Positions 9,027-15,796 of a stretch of 21,986 nt of DNA are shown piece after piece. Under the pieces are notes generated by a model. It had not been told where the DNA came from. It was given only the letters and a program-made list of their open reading frames with translations, and searched no databases. The translations under genes and the position numbers were made by a program. How positions within the stretch are numbered: position 1 is the stretch's first letter; each line of letters begins with the position of its first letter. The DNA is from Hypsibius dujardini (taxonomy: Eukaryota; Tardigrada; Eutardigrada; Parachela; Hypsibiidae), in contig LRSR01012691.1 in NCBI GenBank assembly GCA_001579985.1, forward strand, positions 1 through 21,986, given 5' to 3'.

Positions 9027-9655
9027 GCTTGTCTGTCTGCCTGCCTGCCTATTTGTCTGTCTGTTTGACTGTTTATATATCAGTATGTATGCCTAGTTGC
9101 CTGTCTCGTCATCTGTCTTTTCTCTGTATCCTCATCTGTCTATTTGCCTGATTTTATTTTATTTTCAGCGGAATATCGACGCTAACCTTCACGAAATCCG
9201 GTCAAGGCTTCTACCAGAAGTCGCCCAGCGAGTTTCAGCGCTTCACCCTGTCCTCCCACAACGCCGTCGAGGCGCTCTGCACCATCCCCATCGACGAGCA
9301 CGCACGCCCCAACCGGATGCTTCTTCGCGCGCCCAACAGCCCCTCCTCCCGCGTATCCAGCCGCGCCCAGAGCCCCCGTCTCCCAGCAAAGTCCCTAAAG
9401 AGCTCCCCCGAGTCTGGCATCAGCGTCAACAACACGATCTACACGCGAAACGTCACGACCGCCGCGTCGGGAGTCCGCTCGCCAGACACCCTCAACCTGA
9501 ATGAGTCGCTGCGCAGCGAGGCCGCCTCGGTGGACATCAGCGTGGACAGCGTGCGCATCTTCTCCGACAACGAGTCACAGCAAAGGAATGGCGATTACGA
9601 TCGGCGGATCGGATCTCCGACCAGTCAGACTGCCGTCTCGGGGAAGGTTTTGTAA
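1191..9655 (+). CDS. lgl: Lethal giant larvae homologue (Lgl/LLGL), 16 coding exons
   Basis: Cortical scaffold of the Scribble/Dlg/Lgl basolateral polarity module. The family antagonises and is phosphorylated by aPKC-Par6 and also binds syntaxins and non-muscle myosin II. Exons (+): 1191-1289, 2820-2917, 4046-4127, 4380-4489, 4580-4726, 4820-4892, 5228-5311, 5389-5719, 6142-6767, 7068-7243, 7331-7567, 7809-7939, 8019-8290, 8486-8591, 8689-8809, 9169-9655. All phases close, giving 1059 residues, close to fly and human Lgl. Family blocks in order: YGFPNRPSALAYD (exon 2), LYLGTEGGNIYVLD (5), GPFPCKPI and SGGMPRSRYGDH (8), LLTGHEDGSVRFWD and FDPYSDDPRLAVQK (9), DRDGFVWKGH (10), the aPKC-site block (11), SEEQFK (13). 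These fit the double beta-propeller fold. The ATG at 1191 is the first in frame after a stop. Tomosyn is excluded because Lgl-specific blocks are present and there is no C-terminal SNARE motif. Uncertain: the last few residues and the upstream UTR exons. Confidence 0.95.
2105..2190 (+). repeat. GATT-type tract with imperfect duplication, lgl intron 1
   Basis: TTGATTGATTGATGAATTATACATTG follows an earlier TTGATTTATGAATTATGCATTG, an imperfect direct repeat of about 47 bp spacing. Confidence 0.6.
2727..2819 (+). CDS. lgl: Possible alternative lgl first exon (in frame with exon 2)
   Basis: An ATG at 2727 opens a frame that reads through the exon 2 acceptor without a stop: MGPAARYFTGSSSLSSNSAS, then KAKRLLDFSFQ, then TSQYGFP of exon 2. 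The AKRLLDF segment resembles AKELLSF at the end of exon 1, which sits at the equivalent place in the protein. It could be an alternative-promoter isoform with 31 different N-terminal residues, or chance. Confidence 0.35.
2820..2917 (+). CDS. lgl: lgl coding exon 2
   Basis: Acceptor tttcag ends at 2819 and donor GTAAGT follows 2917; phases 0 to 2. Encodes the strongly conserved TSQYGFPNRPSALAYD and IAIGTRSGSVK segments of the first propeller blade. The reading frame also stays open upstream of the acceptor to an ATG at 2727 (see finding). Confidence 0.95.
2940..3545 (+). repeat. TCTG-family tetranucleotide tract, lgl intron 2
   Basis: Degenerate TGTC/TCTG repeats with interspersed TGTT, TATC, TGCC and TCGG units. 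Translated frames are Cys-Leu-Ser-Val artefacts. The unit containing TAGTTATTTGTCTGTATGTCGG recurs about every 44 bp near 3390-3480, a higher-order repeat. Confidence 0.9.
4046..4127 (+). CDS. lgl: lgl coding exon 3
   Basis: Acceptor ttgtag ends at 4045 and donor GTAAGT follows 4127. Joining exon 2 in phase 2 gives YGAPGVECYAQH, the Lgl blade-1 continuation (YGAPGVE in vertebrates). Confidence 0.93.
4151..4185 (+). repeat. GATT tract, lgl intron 3
   Basis: GGTTGATTGATTGATTGAAA and TTGATTGATC. Intron 3 (4128-4379) is otherwise AT-rich with no TCTG repeat. Confidence 0.7.
4380..4489 (+). CDS. lgl: lgl coding exon 4
   Basis: Two acceptor-like CAGs lie here (4354 and 4379). Only the second, tttccag, joins in frame to give GRFISVCEDNTLYLWEI, the expected WD repeat. 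Donor GTATGA follows 4489, phase 2. Confidence 0.88.
4580..4726 (+). CDS. lgl: lgl coding exon 5
   Basis: Acceptor cacacag ends at 4579. Encodes LKKISAVCLSS and LYLGTEGGNIYVLDV, matching the Lgl blade that carries the GTEGG motif. Donor GTAGGG follows 4726. The preceding 90-nt intron is in frame and stop-free, so it could be retained. Confidence 0.9.
4820..4892 (+). CDS. lgl: lgl coding exon 6
   Basis: Acceptor ttgccgcag ends at 4819 and donor GTAACT follows 4892, phases 2 to 0. Encodes about 24 residues including APGPVEAVAEHPTDSDQ, matching the family's GPVESL-like linker just before the LLIGYSKGL blade. Confidence 0.88.
4984..5208 (-). repeat. CAGA tetranucleotide tract, lgl intron 6
   Basis: CAGACAGG/CAGACATT-type repeats: the same tetranucleotide family as elsewhere but in the opposite orientation relative to transcription, the only such lgl intron. 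Confidence 0.88.
5228..5311 (+). CDS. lgl: lgl coding exon 7
   Basis: Acceptor cttgtag ends at 5227 and donor GTAAAG follows 5311, phase 0 on both sides. Encodes 28 residues starting LLIGYSKGLVVLWDL, a canonical Lgl WD repeat. Confidence 0.93.
5389..5719 (+). CDS. lgl: lgl coding exon 8
   Basis: Acceptor cattag ends at 5388 and donor GTATGT follows 5719, phases 0 to 1. Encodes the SHNDGSYVVWDP repeat, YGPFPCKPIPKMLWR, SGGMPRSRYGDH and FDFTSKVVDF, some of the most conserved stretches of Lgl proteins. Confidence 0.95.
5755..6125 (+). repeat. TCTG tract filling lgl intron 8
   Basis: Nearly the whole 422-nt intron (5720-6141) is degenerate TGTCTGTC repeat. It stays open in one frame across the acceptor into exon 9, producing a spurious long frame. 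Confidence 0.9.
6142..6767 (+). CDS. lgl: lgl coding exon 9
   Basis: Largest exon (626 nt): acceptor cttccag ends at 6141, donor GTAAGC follows 6767. Encodes residues about 342-550: LIVLLEEEL, a segment ending HSSSITTSHYV, WPISGG, LLTGHEDGSVRFWD, an acidic stretch rich in Glu and Asp, WPPFRKTGSFDPYSDDPRL and VVAGTAGQIVVLDF. This covers the LLGL-family domain and the joint between the two propellers. The exon is noticeably GC-rich compared with the flanking introns. Confidence 0.96.
7068..7243 (+). CDS. lgl: lgl coding exon 10
   Basis: Acceptor ttgtcag ends at 7067 and donor GTAAGA follows 7243, phases 0 to 2. Encodes GDRDGFVWKGH, SGFQPQLVVQLMPPA and the end of a blade (SDWHL), as in Lgl. Confidence 0.94.
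7331..7567 (+). CDS. lgl: lgl coding exon 11, with aPKC phosphorylation block
   Basis: Acceptor ggaacag ends at 7330 and donor GTGCGT follows 7567. Encodes FGAGTAHGFMLVDY and then the basic hinge KSFKKSLRESFRRMRRGR. In my model the three serines are residues 655, 659 and 663, nearly the numbering of the aPKC sites in fly Lgl (656, 660, 664). Phosphorylation there is known to release Lgl from the membrane. Confidence 0.95.
7597..7700 (+). repeat. TCTG tract, lgl intron 11
   Basis: Degenerate TGTCTGTC repeats start about 30 nt after the donor at 7568. Includes a perfect TGTC run near 7637-7660. Confidence 0.88.
7809..7939 (+). CDS. lgl: lgl coding exon 12
   Basis: Acceptor tatttag ends at 7808 and donor GTAAGC follows 7939, phases 2 to 1. 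Encodes RPVERQIEARPVDNEM and VVRCMQL, matching the PVERQIEAR block of fly Lgl that opens the second half of the second propeller. Confidence 0.93.
8019..8290 (+). CDS. lgl: lgl coding exon 13
   Basis: Acceptor tttttag ends at 8018 and donor GTAAAC follows 8290. Encodes SPTFWAGTNSGSVFIYTL, KEIQLRHHAPVV and CSEEQFK, all conserved in Lgl. Confidence 0.94.
8395..8455 (+). repeat. Short TCTG tract, lgl intron 13
   Basis: Degenerate CTGTCGATTTCTATCTGGCTG through TGTTTGTCTGTTTGTCTGTG, within the 195-nt intron 8291-8485. Confidence 0.8.
8486..8591 (+). CDS. lgl: lgl coding exon 14
   Basis: Acceptor ttttgcag ends at 8485 and donor GTAATT follows 8591, phases 0 to 1. Encodes VFYLPSLKPFTKYKLTAHEG, equivalent to the VFSLP...KYKLTANEG block of fly Lgl. 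Confidence 0.93.
8689..8809 (+). CDS. lgl: lgl coding exon 15
   Basis: Acceptor ccctctag ends at 8688 and donor GTAAGC follows 8809, phases 1 to 2. Encodes YCLTCLTNQGDISIFSLPGL and ending CIRREDC, matching the CLTNxGDI...PGL...RRED blade of the family. Confidence 0.94.
8856..9140 (+). repeat. TCTG tract filling lgl intron 15
   Basis: The purest lgl-intron tract, with perfect TGTC runs near 8863-8896 and 8996-9030, occupying most of intron 8810-9168. Confidence 0.93.
9169..9655 (+). CDS. lgl: lgl last coding exon (C-terminal tail)
   Basis: Acceptor attttcag ends at 9168. Encodes HGISTLTFTKSGQGFYQKSP and EFQRFTL, the end of the second propeller, then a Ser/Pro/Arg-rich tail of roughly 110 residues, and stops at TAA 9653-9655. 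The propeller part is firm. The very end is less so, because two GT donor candidates overlap the final codons (9647 GTTTTG, 9652 GTAAAA) and could lead to a further short exon. Confidence 0.85.
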
Positions 9656-10207
9656 AATTTCTGTTTTGATCTGACGATGGTGCTGATCATTTTTCGCGCA
9701 ATTTACATGTGCCGTATGGAATTTGGAGGAGCTCGAAGCCATTCGAACATTATTTTGTTTTTACGCTTTTTTTTCCTTCTCGTTTTATTCGATCGTCAGC
9801 GTGTGTTGCGGACAGTGTGGTGTTAGTTATGACCTGTCTTTGACTTTCTGGTTCCTTTGCAGACACTTACGCCATTTTTTCACTGGCTTTTTGGTTGCTT
9901 GTTTTTTTATGTATCTCCCTTAGAAGAGCGAAATGTGCCTGAGAACGTGGACAATAACTTGGGACGGGCATAAGATATGCTTTGCGTTGTGTTTTGTTCT
10001 CTTGTCAGATAGCGCGTTCTGGAACGTGCCACGGCGGAACACTGCACAGCAGGTGCGCCTTCGTGCAGATGCTGCGACTGAGTTCCGGCGAGCCAACACA
10101 CGGCGTCGGCACGAAAAACCCGGCCATATTTGCATGTCCAAGGATAACGAGAAACAAGGACAGGACCATGAGTGGCAGGAAAGGGCTCGCATGATTCGGC
10201 GTGATAC
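9656..10207. other. lgl 3' flank; unassigned open frame
   Basis: Follows the lgl stop. No AATAAA signal is close by; the nearest I see is at about 11287. A + frame is open from 9933 to 10286 but shows no recognisable domain and runs into the left arm of an inverted repeat. Acceptor-like sites end at 9861 (tttgcag) and 9920 (cccttag), so a short extra 3' exon of lgl is possible. Confidence 0.4.
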
Positions 10208-10212
10208 CAATA

Positions 10213-10445
10213 TGAGGCGAAGTCTCTATTTCGGCTCACCTTCCACTTGGTCGATAAATCGGGCTCACTCATGGGTTTCTCTTTGATGGCAGCTGCTTGA
10301 TTGTCTGATTTCCAGAAGTGTTATAGTATACTAGGATATAGTACAGCATATCAAACAATCAAGCAGCTGCCATCAAAGAGAAACCCAGGAGTGAGCCGAT
10401 TTATCGACAAAGCGGAGGAAGAGCCGAAATAGAGACTTTGCCTCA
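10213..10445. mobile_element. Foldback MITE-like element with about 95-bp inverted repeats, TA-flanked
   Basis: Arms 10208-10307 and 10352-10450 are inverted copies at about 90% identity (shared blocks AGTCTCTATTTCGGCTC and GGGTTTCTCTTTGATGGCAG) around a 44-bp loop. If the ends are TGAGGC...GCCTCA, a TA dinucleotide lies on each side (10211-10212, 10446-10447), as expected for Tc1/mariner-type insertions. No transposase is present. Confidence 0.7.
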
Positions 10446-10605
10446 TACTGAGTGATGCATTTATCAATCATAAATAGTCTAGAAATAGTTCCTGTTTTTT
10501 TAGTGCATTTTTTGTTCTCGAGATGGAGAGGAAGATTCTTGTTTCCGAGTTTTGTTGCGGCTGCGAGAATTGCCATTTTCGACTCGGACTCCACCAATTC
10601 AATAA

Positions 10606-11101
10606 CATCATCGTGGACTTGTGAAAGTCCAACGAAAACTTCATTTAACCGGGTGCATAGACGCGTCTTGACCTTCCGGTACGGGGGGGGCAAGAGTTTA
10701 GTAAAAATCCAAAGGGGGGAGCATTAGTATGATTTTGCTATTTTTACTCTAAAAAACGTCAGGGGGTACCCTTGGGTCACGTTTTCGATTTCGGACGGGG
10801 GGGGGGCAATTGCCCACAAGCCACCCCCTAGTACGCGCCACTGACCGGGTGTGACGGAAGTGACAACGAAGAGGTGCATGCAGGATGCTGTATGGCTTTA
10901 TACCGGATTCTCAAGGGAGAGTCGTCTATGCCGGAATACCTGCGGAAACTCATCGCCTTTGAAGACTATGAACGGACGCTGCGAAAGAAAAGGATTGCTG
11001 CTAAGAGCGAAACCACATTGGGCAACACTAAATTTTGTTTGAGATTGAAAAGTCTGTACGTGAGAAAAGATCTGACTGAAGAGCTGAAGTGTTTTAGCTG
11101 A
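10606..11101 (+). pseudogene. Unrecognised open frame interrupted by a hAT-like element
   Basis: If the 188-bp element at 10656-10843 and one target-site copy are removed, a 100-codon + frame is open from 10606 to the TGA at 11099-11101. It includes MALYRILKGESSMPEYLRK and LIAFEDYERTLRKKRIAAK. I do not recognise it. The minus strand is also open from about 10693 to 10373, so the coding strand is unclear. It could be a decayed transposon gene or chance. Confidence 0.25.
10648..10851 (-). mobile_element. 188-bp hAT-like nonautonomous element with 8-bp target duplication
   Basis: Element 10656-10843 is flanked by ACCGGGTG on both sides (10648-10655 and 10844-10851). The right end read on the minus strand is CAGTGGCGCGTACTAGGGGG. 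The left end CATAGACGCGTCTTGACC matches it imperfectly (shared CA...G.CGCGT). An 8-bp duplication and CAGNG-type ends are hallmarks of hAT elements. It contains two poly-G runs (10683-10690, 10797-10806) and no coding capacity. Confidence 0.82.
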
Positions 11102-11132
11102 TCCGTTTAAAGCCTTGATCTCAACATTATTG

Positions 11133-11238
11133 TACAGCTGTGGCACGATTTCTCAACGAAAAACGTTAATCGGAACACCGGCATAATAACATGTGTTCCG
11201 ATTAACGTTTTTCGTCAAGAAATCGTGCCACAGCTGTA
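11133..11238. mobile_element. Near-perfect 47-bp-arm hairpin, TA-flanked mini-transposon
   Basis: Arms 11132-11178 and 11193-11239 are inverted copies with 2 mismatches in 47, separated by a 14-nt loop. Ends read CAGCTGTGGCACGATTTC inward from flanking TA dinucleotides (11133-11134, 11237-11238), which fits a Tc1/mariner-type MITE of about 102 bp. The predicted RNA hairpin also resembles a long pre-miRNA. Confidence 0.75.
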
Positions 11239-11239
11239 C

Positions 11240-12050
11240 CTACCACAGTTTAATATTGTCCAACGAACATAGATTTTGTCTGCTATCGAATAAATCAAAT
11301 CAAAATCAAACTGAATTTCGAACATTGAGCTGATCGAAACCAGGAAACGCCCAACTTCCATTTGGAGGTCTTGTAAAAGCCCAGGCTCCTGATCAATTGC
11401 GTATTGAGCCGTAATTAGGCACCTAGGCATGTGCCTTCTGCCTACCCTTATCTAGAAGTTTTAAAATCCCAGTAGGCGCTAGACACACCTTTTTGGGGAT
11501 CATCGAGGTGCCTGTAGGTTCATTTTGCGGGTGTCTGATCTATGCGTCCAATTTATCCGGAGGAGCCGGTGGCAAATGCTTTTTACTTTTTGCAAATTTC
11601 TCCTCCCGCCGACAGGTGGCACTGATACTACTACTTGGCTTGGAAAGTTGTACAATATAATTCTATTTTTCGTGGCAGACGTGGCTGCCGAGTTTTGCTA
11701 ACCTAAATTTTACCGACATGGTATAGATAGTATTAATTCTTCCTTGCAGATCGTGCAAACTTGAAAAACATTATTCCGTCAGGAAGAAGACTAGAGTCGA
11801 TCAACAGAACGTAGTGTAAAACAGTAGACAGCGACTACATAAGACACCTGTTCAAATTGCAGAGTACAGAGTACAGACCACACTGTGAGCGACAAGACAA
11901 CTGACTCAACTGCGGTACGTACGCACAGGGAACTTGTTTGTAGATTTCGTCCCATCGCATTGATTAGTTTGGCGGTTTCCCCAGAACGCCACATATTGTA
12001 TGAGGTGCAGGTACGAAGTACGAAGTAGTACGAGCATGAGAAAGAGGTCC
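11240..12050. other. Intergenic, no gene recognised
   Basis: Between two mobile elements. Contains an AATAAA at about 11287 that could serve as a distant poly(A) signal, a block with CTCCTCCCGCCGACAGG, and GTACGTACG-type palindromes. The short frames carry no recognisable motif. Confidence 0.4.
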
Positions 12051-12365
12051 TGGAATGGGCCACTTGACTTTCTCGTACCCTGGAATGGGCCACCCTGGAA
12101 TCACAACTTACGGACAGGTTTTAGCAATCACCAAGGTTTTAAATTACAGAGAATAACTGACAACCCCGGTAGAGCGCGTATCAGATATCAAGAAAAGTTG
12201 TGGGAACATGTTTAAAAAACGAAACAATTGGACGGTTGGAAACAATTCACTGTAGAGGGCGCTGACTACGCGGTGACTTATCTATTTTCAATTAATTTAC
12301 GACAGAGCGCCCCCTGCCACCCGGTGGCCCACTCCAGGGCACGGAAAGTCAAGTGGCCCATTCCA
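12051..12365. mobile_element. Inverted-repeat element (44-bp ends, about 315 bp)
   Basis: Left end 12051-12094 (TGGAATGGGCCACTTGACTT...) and right end 12323-12365 (inverted) match at about 41 of 44. Internally, TAGAGGGCGCTGA (about 12253) and CAGAGCGCCCCCT (about 12303) form a second inverted pair. The motif CTGGAATGGGCCAC is also repeated directly within the left end. No target duplication was identified. Confidence 0.6.
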
Positions 12366-13312
12366 CAGCCCTTCCCTGTACGTACGTTAGAGTTTTCAAC
12401 TCGTTCGGCTTGCGTGTTCCACCTGTTTCATCGTTCGCGGTTTCATAACATGCATCCACCTTTCCGCATTTACCTTTCGGATTATCGCCTGCCATCTTTG
12501 CCATTATTCCCTACAGAAGCGTAGGAGAAACCCTCGTCTCGTTGCGGCTCCTTCGATTTCACTGCAAGCAGCTCATTTTATTATTAATTTTCTTCTTTTT
12601 CCACCTAGACGATACTTTACTTCCCCTTGCACTGCGCTTCAAATTAGCTTTCGAATTTCAGCACAGATTTTCCATATTTTTTCACTCCACGGGAACTCAA
12701 CTTGGCTGACACTCCGGGCTGTGTAATCTGTGTCTTTGGACTTAACGTTGAAGACGTCTCTCCTTGCACAGACAACCCGTTAATCTCCCTTGATCATCTA
12801 AACTGCCTTTGCTCACCCTTTCGCAGTCATCTGATTTATTTTGATCTCGAGCGCCCCGGCTATAGCTGCTAGACATCTCCGAGGAAAAGGTAAATAATGG
12901 AAGTCTTTCCGGGTCAACAGCGACAGATGATCGAATCAATTGGTATTCTCCTGTGAGGCAGCTATCACTTATCATTGCACACTGCCAGGGAAGATGCCTT
13001 TTAATTTTGCTCGTGATCAGCGCACCTCAATCAATCGATCAATCAAACCATGTTGATGGATGCGGTTGCGTATGATTTGCGCCAATTTGATACATCTGAT
13101 TCACCTGAAGCGTAGGACCTTTTTTATCGGTTTTATTTATCGTCCATAAACCCCATCAGCCGCTTTCGCATTCAATTTCCATATAGCAATCCGTCTTCTT
13201 TACCTCTTTTGTAGGTTCCATGTGGACATTTACTTGGACTTCCTGTTGATTCATCGCAATTTACGACCTATTGCACTGAACGCGTCAAGCCAGTTTACAC
13301 ACCGCCAACGAA
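12366..13312. other. Intergenic, no gene recognised
   Basis: Pyrimidine-rich unique sequence with a short (TCAA)n tract near 13027-13047. No frame with a recognisable domain on either strand. Confidence 0.4.
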
Positions 13313-13415
13313 GGTGGTAGAAGTGGTGGATCTGGAAGTGGTGGATCTAGAAGTGGTGGTGGAAGTGGAACTGGTGGACGTGGACGTGGAACTGGAAGTG
13401 GTGGTGGTGGAAGAT
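13313..13415 (+). repeat. Gly-codon minisatellite (AAGTGGTGG type)
   Basis: Degenerate 9-nt units such as AAGTGGTGG and GGACGTGGAACTGG. One frame reads Gly/Ser/Arg-rich (GGRSGGSGSGGSRSGGG...GGRGRG) and is open from a TGA at about 13274 to a TGA near 13443, without an ATG. It could be a coding exon fragment of an RGG-like protein but is more likely a minisatellite. Confidence 0.65.
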
Positions 13416-13499
13416 CTTTCAATTTACGCTGCGCTCTTATCAGCTGACTCCACGCACTCTTAGTTGAAGAGTGCCGACTATTTGCCGTCCTTCTTCGGC

Positions 13500-13812
13500 T
13501 CTCTCATTGACATCACCTTTGACAGCAGGCTGTAGCTACACTACTCTCGAATCTCCACTCGTTTACCTGTCCCACCTGCGAGCGCTGCTATCGAGAGATT
13601 TGTGCATGTTATCTTTCGCCCGCGCTCTCGTGTAGCTTGTACTTTGTCATCGACGCCCTCACACGCTGCTTTCATTTCGTCCAGTGGAGTGTGTAGACGA
13701 GTCGTCGATTCGACTGCTTTGTCTGCAAAGTCGACGGTCTCAAGCGGATTAATCAACAACAACACACAACCACAGACACAGACACACAACCACGGGAGTA
13801 TTCTTCAGAGAG
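13500..13812 (+). other. Candidate upstream noncoding exon of the Rab11-FIP gene
   Basis: Ends at a strong donor, CAGAGAG|GTAAGCAC (13812/13813), preceded by CA-rich sequence. With the acceptor at 17857 it would form a 5' UTR exon about 4 kb upstream of the start codon. This is inferred from splice-site strength and position only. Confidence 0.3.
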
Positions 13813-14775
13813 GTAAGCACTTTTTTCGTCTCTGTGTGAAAAGTTCAGTGCTTGCTGTTTTTGGCCTGCCAGCACTTTGGCGCGTTATGTTATCCTGGTG
13901 TCTTTCAGTATGTGTGTGTGTGTGGGTAAAGAGATGCCAAATTTTGGGCTGTGAAGAACTGTTGTATGTTGTCTTTGTGCGTCACATGGGAGTGTGTCTT
14001 TAGGAGTTGAAGAAAGAAGACGGAACAGGTGGACAGCTAGTTAGTGTGGCTGATTCGATTGATTCATTGGTCGATCGGCTGGCCTTTGATTGTTTGATTG
14101 GTCGTTCCATCTCGCCGTGTCTGGTCACCTCTGCCACAAAAGCGATTGAATGGTCAGCTGTTCTTTCCAGAAACTTGCAGAGGGATTGACTGCTTATTTC
14201 CTCTGTGGATTGATTGACTGATTGTTTGACTGATCTAGCCTTTTCCAAGTTTTGTTGACTGGTCGATTAGGAATTCGCAGCATCCGAGCAGATCTTCTGC
14301 TCTCACTTTCCTTTGATGTTTATCGTTTCAGAGGCACGGTCTGTTAATCGGTATTTTATGTTCTTCTAAGCCCTTAACTATCGCTCCATCATATCACAAA
14401 TCATGATCACGCATCGCTGGGGAGGGATGGGGAGGGGATTTCACATCCACGGCCGCTTCACATCTGGAGTTCGTTAATTACGCTCGGTCGGTCGCGTTCT
14501 GGTGTCTGTTCTTGACCGGTTGTACTGTTTTCACTCTCATCTGCGTTGCTGCTAGCTAGCTAGCGGAGTGTGGTCACTCTCTGGCGTCTCTCGAAAGAGC
14601 CATTCGAGGAGTACACCTTGACGCTTGCTCTCGCTGTTCAAGGCTAGCGTTTATCTGGTCATGCTAAGACTGTACGGGTTGGTGCTGAGGTCTACTTACT
14701 TATTATTTATGCTGCGAAAGACACGAAGCTCTTCGTGATATATAACGCTGGTAACATCGGGGGAGTTTTACTGGC
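13813..14775. other. Intergenic or leader intron; GATT repeats, no gene recognised
   Basis: Contains GATTGATT/GACTGATT tracts (about 14050-14240), the GCTAGCTAGCTAGC palindrome near 14551 and TG-rich sequence near 13910. No convincing coding frame. Confidence 0.4.
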
Positions 14776-15060
14776 TGTCTCTCTGTCTCTGTCTGTCTCT
14801 CTGTCTCTCTGTCTGTCTCCTGTCTGTCTGCCTGTCTGTCTCTCTGTCTGTCTCTCTGTCTCTCTGTCTGTCAGACTTAGTCGGTCGGTCTGTCTGACTG
14901 TGTCTGTTCCTTGGACTGCCTGCCTGCGTATCGGTCTATAGGTCTGCGTTTCTGTCGGTCTGTCTCTGAGATTATCCGAGAGTCGGTCTCTCCGTCTACT
15001 CACTAGTTTGCCAGCCTGTTTTGCCTTGTCTGTCTGCTTGGATGTCTGAATGTCTATCCT
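14776..15060 (+). repeat. TCTG/TCTC tetranucleotide tract
   Basis: CTGTCTCTCTGTCTGTC-type repeats, more CTCT-rich than the lgl intron tracts, trailing into degenerate units by about 15060. Reads as Leu-Ser-Val-Cys in one frame; not coding. Confidence 0.88.
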
Positions 15061-15796
15061 AAAACTGCCGGTTTATTTGTTGATTTGGCAGAGTCTTTCT
15101 GTCTGCCTATCTTTTGTCTTGTCTCTTCTGCAGCCTGTGTTGCTCGGGGTTCTGTACAGCATTCGCACGCGCAATCATCGAACTCCGTAATCACCATTTT
15201 TTGTGATTATCCGTCCGCCGAAGTTAATGGAGCGCAGCCGGACGACCACGGCAGCGAGGAGGCGGACAGACCAGATCTCTCGGAGTCGGGACAATCGAGT
15301 TTGACAAATTATTTTTACGAGTACGTGTGCGTGTCTAGATCCTACACAGTCGCTGTGATTCGTGAATCTGTGATGCTGCCTATCGCTGCGAGTTGCCACC
15401 ACTGACGACTCAAAAATCATCAAGTGCATTCGTTCACATTCATTCGTCTGTCGTCGCGCTCTCGGAGCTCGCATCAGTTGTAGCATTTCCTCAGCTTCAT
15501 TTCCCTTTCGCCGTGGTGGTTCTTGAGCGATTTGCGGCGATTGATATATACGTGCTCCGCGGCACTCGACGCGAGTGTGGATAAGGGGATCTGATTTGGA
15601 TTTACGATTGCGGTAACGCGATCGCTCTTCTTGATCGATCGCGCCTCCGATGTGGCAGATGGATTTTGATTGGGATGCTTTTGGCGTGCTTTGAATTGTG
15701 CTTCACTTGAGGCAGGAACGTGATCCAATTGATTTGTTCACTGGATCCTTGAATTCGGAATATCTTCTTCGGTATGTGTTTCCGATAGTTGCCTGT
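15061..15796. other. Intergenic or leader intron, no gene recognised
   Basis: Unique sequence with frames open by chance on both strands (for example 15085-15405 +). No domain or splice-supported coding exon is seen. Confidence 0.35.

Noticed and set aside
8822-9151. Long open frames rich in Cys-Leu-Ser-Val (also 2940-3708, 5702-6130, 18143-18451, 20388-20591, 21006-21560 minus)
   Set aside because: They are translations of TCTG/CAGA tetranucleotide arrays; the 12-nt period encodes Cys-Leu-Ser-Val in every frame and avoids stops. They lie in introns of the two genes or in intergenic repeats.
1191-9655. Tomosyn (STXBP5) as identity of the first gene
   Set aside because: Tomosyn shares the N-terminal propeller motifs, but this product has the Lgl-specific FDPYSDDPRL and aPKC-site blocks, Lgl length (about 1059), and no C-terminal R-SNARE motif.
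9907-10272. Minus-strand 96-121-codon frames over 9907-10272
   Set aside because: Overlap another open frame on the + strand, show no recognisable domain, and end in the lgl 3' flank. No splice or start context favours them.
15085-15405. 106-codon + frame
   Set aside because: No homology, begins in degenerate repeat, and is overlapped by an equally long minus frame; likely chance.
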